NCBI RefSeq assembly: GCF_029227915.1
Contig: NC_079880.1
Coordinates: 27,027,501 to 27,091,500 of the forward strand
Length of the DNA stretch: 64,000 nucleotides
Source of the DNA: Hydractinia symbiolongicarpus
Taxonomy: Eukaryota > Cnidaria > Hydrozoa > Anthoathecata > Hydractiniidae
Reading direction: 5' to 3'
Part shown: positions 26,901-37,716 of the stretch, in pieces
Numbering within the stretch: position 1 is the first letter of the stretch
Layout of the letters: the number at the start of each line of letters is the position of its first letter
Program-made: the position numbers and the translations under genes
Notes under the pieces: model-generated
Told to the model about the DNA's origin: nothing
Databases searched by the model: none
What the model saw: the letters and a program-made list of their open reading frames with translations, nothing else

Positions 26901-28453
26901 TCATTTCATTGTTAAAAGCGATATAGTTAATAATATCGGAAAAATGTCAGTAAGTACATGTTGGTACGAATATGTGACGCAACCGTTGTATCTCAAACGG
27001 ATTGATACCGGCACGAAGTCAATGAGATTTAGTTTTTGAGAATGTTTCTATTTCTTTAGTGCGTGCTAACGGCCAGGATTGGTCCCACAGTAAAAAAAGA
27101 CTTATTTTTCTAAATTTTTAAAAAAAGCGCTATCACAGAGCATAGTGTACACGCTGAACCCCAGAAATCATGTCGAATTAAGAAGAATTTTATTCCTTGG
27201 GGTCCAATTGTCTCATTTATCGCATTTATAAGGTCACAGTCCAGAATCAGTTCAATTAAGTCCCACAGTCAATTGCTTCACTGTTAAAAGCGATACAACT
27301 AAGTAATATCGGAAAAAAATCACTAAATACATGTCGGTACGAATATGTGACGCAACCGTTGTAACTCAAACGGATTGATACTGTTAGAACGTCATTGAAA
27401 GGTAGTTTTTGAAACTGTCTCTATTTCTTCAGGGCGCGATAACGGCCGGGATTGGTCCCACAGTAAAAAATGACTTAATTATCTAAGTTTTTAAATGAAG
27501 CGCTTCCACAGCGCCAAGTGCAATCGCTAGGTTCCAACAATTATGTCAATGTAAGAAAAATGTTATTTCTTGGAGTCCAGTTCGCTCACTTATCACATTT
27601 ATAAGGTCAAAGGCCAAAGTTAGTTCAATTAAGTCCCACAGTCAATCATTTCATTGTTAAAAGCGATATAGTTAATAATATCGGAAAAATGTCAGTAAGT
27701 ACATGTTGGTACGAATATGTGACGCAACCGTTGTAACTCAAACGGATTGATACCGTTAGAACGTCATTGAAAGGTAGTTTTTGAAACTGTCTCTATTTCT
27801 TCAGGGCGCGATATCGGCCGGGATTGGTCCCACAGTAAAAAATGACTTAAGTATCTAAATTTTTAAATGAAGCGCTTCCACAGGGACCAGTGTAATCGCT
27901 AAGTTCCAACAATCATGTCAAAGTACGAACAATGTTATTTCTTGGAGTCCAGTTGTCTCACTTATCACATTTATAAGGTCACAGGCCAAAGTTAATTCAA
28001 TTAAGTCCCACAGTCAATCATTTCATTGTTAAAAGCGATATAACTTAGTAATATCAGAAAAAAATCACTAAATACATGTTGGTACGAATGTGTCACGCAA
28101 CCGCTGTATCTCAAACGGATTGATACCGGCACGAAGTCAATGAGAATTAGTTTTTGAGAATGTCTCTATTTCTTCAGTGTGTGCTAACGGCCATGATTGG
28201 TCCCACAGAAAAAAAAGACTTCTTTATCTAAATTTTTAAAAAAAGCGCTATCACAGAGCATAGTGTACACGCTGAACCCCAGAAATCATGTCGAATTAAG
28301 AAGAATGTTATTCCTTGGGGTCCAATTGTCTCATTTATCGCATTTATAAGGTCACAGTTCAGAATCAGTTCAATTAAGTCCCACAGTCAATTGCTTCACT
28401 GTTAAAAGCGATACAACTAAGTAATATCGGAAAAAAATCACTAAATACATGTC
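23983..28453. repeat. Near-perfect tandem duplication of a six-monomer block (2235 bp)
   Basis: Copy 1 is 23983-26217 and copy 2 is 26218-28453. All rare variants checked are shared in order, including 'cggtaccac', 'aatgtttctatttcttta', 'agaattttattcc', 'aaagtacgaac' and 'gaatgtgtcacgcaaccgc'. The one difference I saw is an A-run of seven versus eight after 'cccacag' (about 25974 versus 28209). Both ends fall at 'ggtacgaatatgtgac'. The join at 26218 puts two A-type monomers side by side, as expected from unequal crossing over. Confidence 0.88.
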
Positions 28454-31439
28454 GGTACGAATATGTGACGCAACCGTTGTAACTCAAACGGATTGATACT
28501 GTTAGAACGTCATTGAAAGGTAGTTTTTGAAACTGTCTCTATTTCTTCAGGGCGCGATATCGGCCGGGATTGGTCCCACAGTAAAAAATGGCTTAAGTAT
28601 CTAAATTTTTAAATGAAGCGCTTCCACAGGGCCCAGTGTAATCGCTGAGTTCCAACAATCATGTCAAAGTAAGAACAATGTTATTTCTTGGAGTCCAGGT
28701 GTCTCACTTATCACATTTATAAGGTCACAGGCCAAGGTTGATTCAATTAAGTCCCACAGTCAATCATTTCATTGTTAAAAGCGATATAACTTAGTAATAT
28801 CAGAAAAAAACACTAAATACATGTTGGTACGAATATGTGACGCAACCGTTGTATCTCAAACGGATTGATACCGGCACGAAGTCAATGAGATTTAGTTTTT
28901 GAGAATGTCTCTATTTCTTCAGTGTGTGCTAACGGCCATGATTGGTCCCACAGAAAAAAAAGACTTTTTTATCTAAATTCTTAAAAAAAACGCTACCACA
29001 GAGCATAGTGTACACGCTGAAACCCAGCAATCATGTCGAATTAAGAAGAATGTTATTCCTTGGAGTCCAATTGGCTCACTTATCGCATTTATAAGGTCAC
29101 AGTCCAGAATCAGTTCAATTAAGTCCCACAGTCAATCGCTTTACTGTTAAAAGCGATACAACTTAGTAACATCGGAAAAAAATCACTAAATACATGTTGG
29201 TACGAATATGTGACGCAACCGTTGTAACTCAAACGGATTGATACCGTTAGAACGTCATTGAAAGGTAGTTTTTGAAACTGTCTCTATTTCTTCAGGGCGC
29301 GATATCGGCCGGGATTGGTCCCACAGTAAAAAATGACTTAAGTATCTAAATTTTTAAATGAAGCGCTTCCACAGCGCCAAGTGCAATCGCTAGGTTCCAA
29401 CAATTATGTCAATGTAAGAAAAATGTTATTTCTTGGAGTCCAGTTCGCTCACTTATCACATTTATAAGGTCAAAGGCCAAAGTTAGTTCAATTAAGTCCC
29501 ACAGTCAATCATTTCATTGTTAAAAGCGATATAGTTAATAATATCGGAAAAATGTCAGTAAGTACATGTTGGTACGAATATGTGACGCAACCGTTGTATC
29601 TCAAACGGATTGTTCCCGGCACGAAGTCAATGAGATTTAGTTTTTGAGAATGTCTCTATTTCTTTAGTGCGTGCTAACGGCCAGGATTGGTCCCACAGTA
29701 AAAAAAGACTTATTTATCTAAATTTTTAAAAAAAGCGCTATCACAGAGCATAGTGTACACGCTGAACCCCAGAAATCATGTCGAATTAAGAAGAATGTTA
29801 TTCCTTGGGGTCCAATTGTCTCATTTATCGCATTTATAAGGTCACAGTCCAGAATCAGTTCAATTAAGTCCCACAGTCAATTGTTTCACTGTTAAAAGCG
29901 ATACAACTAAGTAATATCGGAAAAAAATCACTAAATACATGTCGGTACGAATATGTGACGCAACCGTTGTAACTCAAACGGATTGACACTGTTAGAACGT
30001 CATTGAAAGGCAGTTTTTGAAACTGTCTCTATTTCTTCAGGGCGCGATATCGGCCGGGATTGGTCCCACAGTAAAAAATGGCTTAAGTATCTAAATTTTT
30101 AAATGAAGCGCTTCCACAGGGCCCAGTGTAATCGCTGAGTTCCAACAATCATGTCAAAGTAAGAACAATGTTTTTTCTTGGAGTCCAGGTGTCTCACTTA
30201 TCACATTTATAAGGTCACAGGCCAAAGTTAATTCAATTAAGTCCCACAGTCAATCATTTCATTGTTAAAAGCGATATAACTTAGTAATATCAGAAAAAAA
30301 CACTAAATACATGTTGGTACGAATATGTGACGCAACCGTTGTATCTCAAACGGATTGATACCGGCACGAAGTCAATGAGATTTAGTTTTTGAGAATGTCT
30401 CTATTTCTTCAGTGTGTGCTAACGGCCATGATTGGTCCCACAGAAAAAAAAGACTTTTTTATCTAAATTTTTACAAAAACGCTACCACAGAGCATAGTGT
30501 ACACGCTGAAACCCAGCAATCATGTCGAATTAAGAAGAATGTTATTCCTTGGAGTCCAATTGGCTCACTTATCGCATTTATAAGGTCACAGTCCAGAATC
30601 AGTTCAATTAAGTCCCACAGTCAATCGCTTTACTGTTAAAAGCGATACAACTTAGTAATATCGGAAAAAAATCACTAAATACATGTTGGTACGAATATGT
30701 GACGCAACCGTTGTAACTCAAATGGATTGATACCGTTATAACGTCATTGAAAGGTAGTTTTTGAAACTGTCTCTATTTCTTCAGGGCGCGATAACGGCCG
30801 GGATTGGTCCCACAGTAAAAAATGACTTAATTCTCTAAGTTTTTAAATGAAGCGCTTCCACAGCGCCAAGTGCAATCGCTAGGTTCCAACAATTATGTCA
30901 ATGTAAGAAAAATGTTATTTCTTGGAGTCCAGTTCGCTCACTTATCACATTTATAAGGTCAAAGGCCAAAGTTAGTTCAATTAAGTCCCACAGTCAATCA
31001 TTTCATTGTTAAAAGCGATATAGTTAATAATATCGGAAAAATGTCAGTAAGTACATGTTGGTACGAATATGTGACCCGACCGTTGTAACTCAAACGGACT
31101 GACACCGTTATAAAGTCAGTGAGATGTAGTTTTTGAAACTGTCGCTCTTTCTTCAGCACGCGATAATGGCTAGGATTGGTCCCACAGTAAAAAATGACTT
31201 ATTTATCTAAATTTTTAAAAAAAGCGCTACCTCAGAGCATAGTGTACTCGCTGAATTCCAGCAATCATGTCGAATTAAGAAGAATGTTATTTCTTGGAGT
31301 CCAATTGGCTCATTTATCACATTCATAAAGTCACAGTCCAAAGTTAGTTCAATTAAGTTCCACAGTCAATGGTTTCACTGTTAAAAGCGATATAACTTTG
31401 TAATATCGGAAAGATATCACTAAATACATGTTGGTACGA

Positions 31440-32140
31440 ATATGTGACGCAACCGTTGTAACTCAAATGGATTGATACCGTTATAACGTCATTGAAAGGT
31501 AGTTTTTGAAACTGTCTCTATTTCTTCAGGGCGCGATAACGGCCGGGATTGGTCCCACAGTAAAAAATGACTTAATTATCTAAGTTTTTAAATGAAGCGC
31601 TTCCACAGCGCCAAGTGCAATCGCTGAGTTCCAACAATTATGTCAAAGTAAGAAAAATGTTATTTCTTGGAGTCCAGTTCGCTCACTTATCACATTTATA
31701 AGGTCAAAGGCCAAAGTTAGTTCAATTAAGTCCCACAGTCAATCATTTCATTGTTAAAAGCGATATAGTTAATAATATCGGAAAAATGTCAGTAAGTACA
31801 TGTTGGTACGAATATGTGACCCAACCGTTGTAACTCAAACGGACTGACGCCGTTAAAAAGTCAGTGAGATGTAGTTTTTGAAACTGTCGCTCTTTCTTCA
31901 GCACGCGATAACGGCTAGGATTGGTCCCAGAGTAAAAAATGACTTAAGTATCTAAATTTTTAAATGAAGCGCTTCCACAGGGACCAGTGTAATCGCTGAG
32001 TTCCAACAATCATGTCAAAGTAAGAACAATGTTATTTCTTGGAGTTCAATTAGCTCATTTATCACATTTCTCAGGTCAGGGTCCAAAGTTAGTTCAATTA
32101 TGTCCCACCATCAATCGTTTCAGTGTTAAAAGCGATGCAA
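31440..32140. repeat. Block duplicated at about 34761-35465 (offset 3321)
   Basis: Shared texts are 'actcaaatggattg', 'ccgttataacgtc', 'actgacgccgttaaaaag', 'tcccagagtaaaaaatg' and 'ctcaggtcagggtcc'. Part of it also recurs at 37717-38100. Confidence 0.75.
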
Positions 32141-32764
32141 CTTTGTAATATCAGAAAAAATCTCTATCTACATGTGGGTACGAATATGTGACCCAACCGT
32201 TGTAACTCAAACGGACTGACGCCGTTATAAAGTCAGTGAGATGTAGTTTTTGAAACTGTCGCTCTTTCTTCAGCACGCGATAATGGCTAGGATTGGTCCC
32301 ACAGTAAAAAATGACTTATTTATCTAAATTTTTAAAAAAAGCGCTACCTCAGAGCATAGTGTACTCGCTGAATTCCAGCAATCATGTCGAATTAAGAAGA
32401 ATGTTATTTCTTGGAGTCCAATTGGCTCATTTATTGCATTTATAAGGTCACAGTACAAAATCAGTTCAATTAAGTTCCACAGTCAATGGTTTCACTGTTA
32501 AAAGCGATATAACTTTGTAATATCGGAAAGATATCACTAAATAGATGTTGGTACGAATATGTGACGCAACCGTTGTAACTCAAATGGACTGACACCGTTA
32601 GAAAGTCAGTGAAATGTAGTATTTGAAACTGTCTCTATTTCTTCAGCGCGGGCTAACGGCTGGGATTGGTCCCACAGTAAAAAATGACTTAATTAACTTA
32701 ATTTTTAAATAAAACGCTACCACAGCGCCCAGTGCAATCGCTGAGTTCCAGCAATCATGTCAAA

Positions 32765-32785
32765 TTAAGAAGAATGAACTGGCTC
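32765..32785. other. 16-bp deletion defining a 357-bp monomer subtype
   Basis: Text reads 'aagaagaatgaactggctc' where full-length relatives have an extra 'ttacttcttgtagtca'-like 16 bp between 'agaatg' and 'aactgg'. The box spacing here is 357 (32543 to 32900). The same junction recurs near 34620, 36105, 38688, 40530, 46845, 48318, 49793 and 50524, so it is inherited as part of the higher-order unit. Confidence 0.8.
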
Positions 32786-33272
32786 ATTTATCACATTCAT
32801 AAGGTCACAGTCCAAAGTTAGTTCAATTAAGTTCCACAGTCAATGGTTTCACTGTTAAAAGCGATATAACTTTGTAATATCGGAAAGATATCACTAAATA
32901 CATGTTGGTACGAATATGTGACGCAACCGTTGTAACTCAAACGGATTGATACCGTTAGAAAATCAATGATTTGTAGTTTTTGAAACTGTTGCTATTTCTT
33001 CAGCGCACAATAACGGCTAGGATTGGTCCTACAGTAAAGAATGACTTTTTTATTTGAATATTTAATTGAAACGCTACCACAGCGCCCAGTGCAATCGCTG
33101 AGTTCCGGCAATCATGTCAAATTAAGAAGAACGTTATTTCTTGGAGTCCTATTGGCTCATTTATTACATTAATAAGGTCACAGTCCAGAATCAGTTCAAT
33201 TAAATCCCAGAGTCAATCGTTTCCCTGTTAAAAGCGATACAACCTAGTAATATCAGAAAAAAATCTCTATCT

Positions 33273-33292
33273 ACATGTTGGTACGAACATGT
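33273..33292. other. 20-bp near-palindrome, best-symmetry copy (representative)
   Basis: ACATGTTGGTACGAACATGT: nine of ten base pairs are symmetric, the exception being positions 8 and 13. The common form in other monomers, with ...GAATATGT, keeps eight of ten pairs. It occurs once per monomer and is among the least variable parts of the unit. Other copies with the 9/10 form begin near 35865, 36593, 39185, 41774, 42518, 44381 and 53631. Function is unknown; a dimeric DNA-binding protein site or an exchange hotspot are possibilities. Confidence 0.75.
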
Positions 33293-33299
33293 CACGCAA

Positions 33300-33317
33300 C
33301 CGTTGTAACTCAAACGG
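33300..33317. other. Inverted repeat CCGTT-8-AACGG (representative)
   Basis: Perfect 5-bp arms with spacer gtaactca, 7 bp downstream of the near-palindrome. It is present in most monomers; some early copies have gtatctca as spacer and a minority have aatgg or acgta instead of the right arm. Confidence 0.6.
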
Positions 33318-33581
33318 ACTGATACCGGGAGAAAGTAATTGAAATGTAATTTTTGAAGCGGTCTCTATTTTTTCAGCGCGAACTAACGGCTGGGATTGGT
33401 CCCACGGTAAAAAATGACTTATTTAACTTAATTTTTAAATAAAACGCTACCACAGCGTCCAGTGCAATGGCTGACTTCCAGCAATCATGTCAAATTAAGA
33501 AGAATGTTACTTCTTGTAGTCAAACTGGCTCATTTATCACATTTATAAGGTCACAGTCTAAAGTAAGTTCAATTAAGTCCC

Positions 33582-33601
33582 ACAGTCAATCGTTTCACTG
33601 T
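33582..33601. other. Inverted repeat ACAGT-10-ACTGT (representative)
   Basis: Perfect 5-bp arms around caatcgtttc, in the conserved stretch 'cacagtcaatcg...cactgttaaaagcgat'. Kept in most families; B-type copies with 'tttcattgtt' lose part of the right arm. Confidence 0.55.
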
Positions 33602-33815
33602 TAAAAGCGATGCAACTTTGTAATATCGAAAAATATCTCTAAATACATGTTGGTACGAATATGTGACGCAACCGTTGTAACTCAAACGGACTGATACCGC
33701 TAGAAAGTCATTGAAATGTAGTTTTTGAAACTATATCTATTTCTTCAGCGCGCGATAACGGTTTTCATTGGTCCCACAGTAAAAAATGACTTATTTACTT
33801 AAATTTTTAAATGAA

Positions 33816-33830
33816 GCGCTACCACAGCGC
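33816..33830. other. Hairpin GCGCT-accac-AGCGC (representative)
   Basis: Perfect 5-bp GC-rich arms with a 5-nt loop, in the middle of the A/T-rich half of the monomer. B-type copies have loop tccac. A-type copies lose it because the right arm becomes 'agagc'. Confidence 0.6.
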
Positions 33831-34434
33831 CCAGTGTAATCGCTGAGTTCCGGAAATCATGTCAAATTAAGGAGAATGTTATTTCTTGGAGTCCAGTTGG
33901 ATCCCTTATCAGATTTATAAGGTCACAGTCCAAAGTTACTTTAATTAAGTTCCAGAGTCAAACGTTTCACTGTTAAAAGCGACATAACTTAGTAATATCG
34001 GAAAGATATCACTAAATACATGTTGGTACGAATATGGGACGCAACCGTTGTAACTCAAACGGACTGATACCGTTAGAACGTCAGTGAGATGTATTTTTTG
34101 TAACTGTCGCCCTTTCTTCATCACGCGATAACGGGTAGGATTGGTCCTACAGTAAAGAATGACTTATTTATCTAAATTTTAAAATGGAGCGCTACCACAG
34201 CGCCAGTGTAATCGCTGAGTTCCCGCAATCATTTCATATTAAAAATAATGTTACTTCTTGGAGTCCAATTGTCTCATTTATCAGATTTATCAGGTCACAG
34301 TCCAAAGTTAGTTTAATTAAGTCCCACCGTCAATCGTTTCACTGTTAAAAGCGATGCAACCTAGTAATATCAGAAAAATATCGCTAAATACATGTTGATA
34401 CGAATAAATGACCCAACCGTTGTAACTTAAACGG

Positions 34435-34457
34435 ACTGACACCGTTAGAAAGTCAGT
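34435..34457. other. Inverted repeat ACTGAC-11-GTCAGT (C-type form)
   Basis: Perfect 6-bp arms with an 11-nt spacer in C-type monomers. In another family the same positions read ATTGAT and ATCAAT, again perfectly complementary (for example 41446-41468 and 32945-32967), so two base pairs changed on both sides. Confidence 0.7.
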
Positions 34458-36359
34458 GAGATGTAGTTTTTGAAACTGTCCCCCTTTCTTCAACACGCCA
34501 TAACGGCTAGGATTGGTCCCACAGTAAAGAATGACTTATTTATCTAAGTTTTTAAATAAAACGCTACCACAGCGCCCAGTGCAATTGCTGAGTTCCAGCA
34601 ATCATGTCAAATTAAGAAGAATGAACTGGCTCATTTATCACATTCATAAGGTCACAGTCCAAACTTAGTTCAATTAAGTTCCACAGTCAATGTTTTCACT
34701 GTTAAAAGCGATATAACTTTGTAATATCGGAAAGATATCACTAAATACATGTTGGTACGAATATGTGACGCAACCGTTGTAACTCAAATGGATTGATACC
34801 GTTATAACGTCATTGAAAGGTAGTTTTTGAAACTGTCTCTATTTCTTCAGGGCGCAATAACGGCCGGGATTGGTCCCACAGTAAAAAATGACTTAATTAT
34901 CTAAGTTTTTAAATGAAGCGCTTCCACAGCGCCAAGTGCAATCGCTGAGTTCCAACAATTATTGCAAAGTAAGAAAAATGTTATTTCTTGGAGTCCAGTT
35001 CGCTCACTTATCACATTTATAAGGTCAAAGGCCAAAGTTAGTTCAATTAAGTCCCACAGTCAATCATTTCATTGTTAAAAGCGATATAGTTAATAATATC
35101 GGAAAAATGTCAGTAAGTACATGTTGGTACGAATATGTGACCCAACCGTTGTAACTCAAACGGACTGACGCCGTTAAAAAGTCAGTGAGATGTAGTTTTT
35201 GAAACTGTCGCTCTTTCTTCAGCACGCGATATCGGCTAGGATTGGTCCCAGAGTAAAAAATGACTTAAGTGTCTAAATTTTTAAATGAAGCGCTTCCACA
35301 GGGACCAGTGTAATCGCTGAGTTCCAACAATCATGTCAAAGTAAGAACAATGTTATTTCTTGGAGTCCAATTAGCTCATTTATCACATTTCTCAGGTCAG
35401 GGTCCAAAGTTAGTTCAATTATGTCCCACCATCAATCGTTTCAGTGTTAAAAGCGATGCAACTTTGTAATATCAGAAAGATATCACTAAATACATGTTGG
35501 TACGAATATGTGACGCAACCGTTGTAACTCAAACGGATTGATACCGTTAGAAAATCAATGAAATGTAGTTTTTGAAACTGTTGCTATTTCTTCAGCGCAC
35601 AAAAACGGCTAGGATTGGTCCTACAGTAAAGAATGACTTTTTTATTTGAATATTTAATTGAAACGCTACCACAGCGCCCAGTGTAATCGCTGAGTTCCGG
35701 CAATCATGTCAAATTAAGAAGAACGTTATTTCTTGGAGTCCTATTCGCTCATTTATTACATTAATAAGGTCACAGTCCAGAATCAGTTCAATTAAATCCC
35801 AGAGTCAATCGTTTCCCTGTTAAAAGCGATACAACCTAGTAATATCAGAAAAAAATCTCTATCTACATGTTGGTACGAACATGTCACGCAACCGTTGTAA
35901 CTCAAACGGACTGACACCGTTAGAAAGTCAGTGAGATGTAGTTTTTGAAACTGTCGCCCTTTCTTCAGCACGCCATAACGGCTAGGATTGGTCCCACAGT
36001 AAAGAATGACTTATTTATCTAAGTTTTTAAATAAAACGCTACCACAGCGCCCAGTGCAATCGCTGAGTTCCAGCAATCATGTCAAATTAAGCAGAATGAA
36101 CTGGCTCATTTATCACATTCATAAGGTCACAGTCCAAAGTTAGTTCAAGTAAGTTCCACAGTCAATCGTTTCACTGTTAAAAGCGATGCAACCTAGTATT
36201 ATCAGAAAAATATCGCTAAGTACATGTTGGTACGAATATGTGACCCGACCGTTGTAACTCAAACGGACTGACACCGTTATAAAGTCAGTGAGATGTAGTT
36301 TTTGAAACTGTCGCACTTTCTTCAGCACGCGATAATGGCTAGGATTGGTCCCACAGTAA

Positions 36360-37605
36360 AAAATGACTTTTATTTAAATTTTTAAATGAAGCGCTACCAC
36401 AGCGCCCAGTGTAATCGCTCAGTTCCGGCAATCATGTCAAATTAAGAAGAACGTTATTTCTTGGAGTCCTATTGGCTCATTTATTACATTAATAAGGTCA
36501 CAGTCCAGAATCAGTTCAATTAAATCCCAGAGTCAATCGTTTCCCTGTTAAAAGCTATACAACCTAGTAATATCAGAAAAAAATCTCTATCTACATGTTG
36601 GTACGAACATGTCACGCAACCGTTGTAACTCAAACGGACTGATACCGGGAGAAAGTAATTGAAATGTAGTTTTTGAAGCGGTCTCTATTTTTTCAGCGCG
36701 AACTAACGGCTGGGATTGGTCCCACAGTAAAAAATGACTTATTTAACTTAATTTTTAAATAAAACGCTACCACAGCGTCCAGTGCAATGGATGACTTTCA
36801 GCAATCATGTCAAATTAAGAAGAATGTTACTTCTTGTAGTCAAACTGGCTCATTTATCACATTTATAAGGTCACAGTCTAACGTTAGTTCAATTAAGTCC
36901 CATAGTCAATCGTTTCACTGTTAAAAGCGATGCAACTTTGTAATATCGAAAAATATCGCTAAATACATGTTGGTACGAATATGTGACGCTACCGTTGTAA
37001 CTCAAACGGACTGATACCGCTAGAAAGTCATTGAAATGTAGTTTTTGAAACTATCTCTATTTCTTCAGCGCGGGATAACGGTTTTCATTGGTCCCACAGT
37101 AAAAAATGACTTATTTACTTAAATTTTTAAATGAAGCGCTACCACAGCGCCCAGTGAAATCGCTGAGTTCCGGGAATCATGTCAAATTAAGAAGAATGTT
37201 ATTTCTTGGAGTCCAGTTGGCTCCCTTATCAGATTTATAAGGTCACAGTCCAAAGTTACTCCAATTAAGTTCCAGAGTCAAACATTTCACTGTTAAAAGC
37301 GACATAACTTAGTAATATCGGAAAGATATCACTAAATACATGTTGGTACGAATATGGGACGCAACCGTTGTAACTCAAACGGACTGATACCGTTAGAACG
37401 TCAGTGAGATGTATTTTTTGAAACTGTCGCCCTTTCTTCATCACGCTATAACGGGTAGGATTGGTCCCACAGTAAAGAATGAATTATTTATCTAAATTTT
37501 AAAATGCAGCGCTACCACAGCGCCAGTGTAATCGCTGAGTTCCCGCAATCATCTCATATTAAAAATAATGTTACTTCTTGGAGTCCAATTGTCTCATTTA
37601 TCAGA
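36360..37605. repeat. Block repeated at about 42285-43530 and 44165-45392
   Basis: Shared texts: 'cgctcagttccgg', 'accgggagaaag', 'aatggatgactttcag', 'cagtctaacgttag', 'gttactccaatt' and 'cacgctataacggg'. The offset to the second copy is about 5925, slightly different from the 5912 of the neighbouring block, because one or more small indels separate them. Confidence 0.75.
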
Positions 37606-37716
37606 TTTATAAGGTCACAGTCTAAAGTTAGTTCAATTAAGTCCCACAGTCAATCGTTTCACTGTTAAAAGCGATGCCACCTAGTATTATCAAAAAAATA
37701 TCGCTAGGTACATGTG

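Larger units (their letters stand above)
18500..31070. repeat. A/B two-monomer higher-order repeat domain (about 745 bp)
   Basis: A-type units ('cagagcatagtgtac', 'gtcgaattaag', 'gtccagaatcag', 'aaaaaaatcactaaa') alternate with B-type units ('aaatgaagcgcttccac', 'gtcaa..gtaag', 'tcatttcattgtt', 'aaaaatgtcagtaag' or the B' form with 'gggaccagtg/gggcccagtg'). The alternation breaks in a few places: A-A at about 20.0-20.6 kb, B-B at 25.2-25.8 and 27.4-28.1 kb, and A-A at the 26.2-kb duplication junction. Confidence 0.8.
31805..34790. repeat. Eight-monomer block duplicated at 37717-40702 (offset 5912)
   Basis: The same order of families and the same rare variants occur in both copies: 'ctcagagcatag', 'gtcccacgg', 'aaagtaagttc', 'aaggagaatg', 'gttggatccctta', 'cgaataaatgaccc' and 'gtccccctttcttcaac'. 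Each copy contains one 357-bp monomer near its middle and another near its end. Both ends fall within or just after the near-palindrome. Confidence 0.85.

Noticed and set aside
33273-33317. CENP-B box in the conserved region
   Set aside because: The essential pattern TTCG-4N-A-2N-CGGG was not found in the box region on either strand; the resemblance is limited to a few bases around 'cgttg'.
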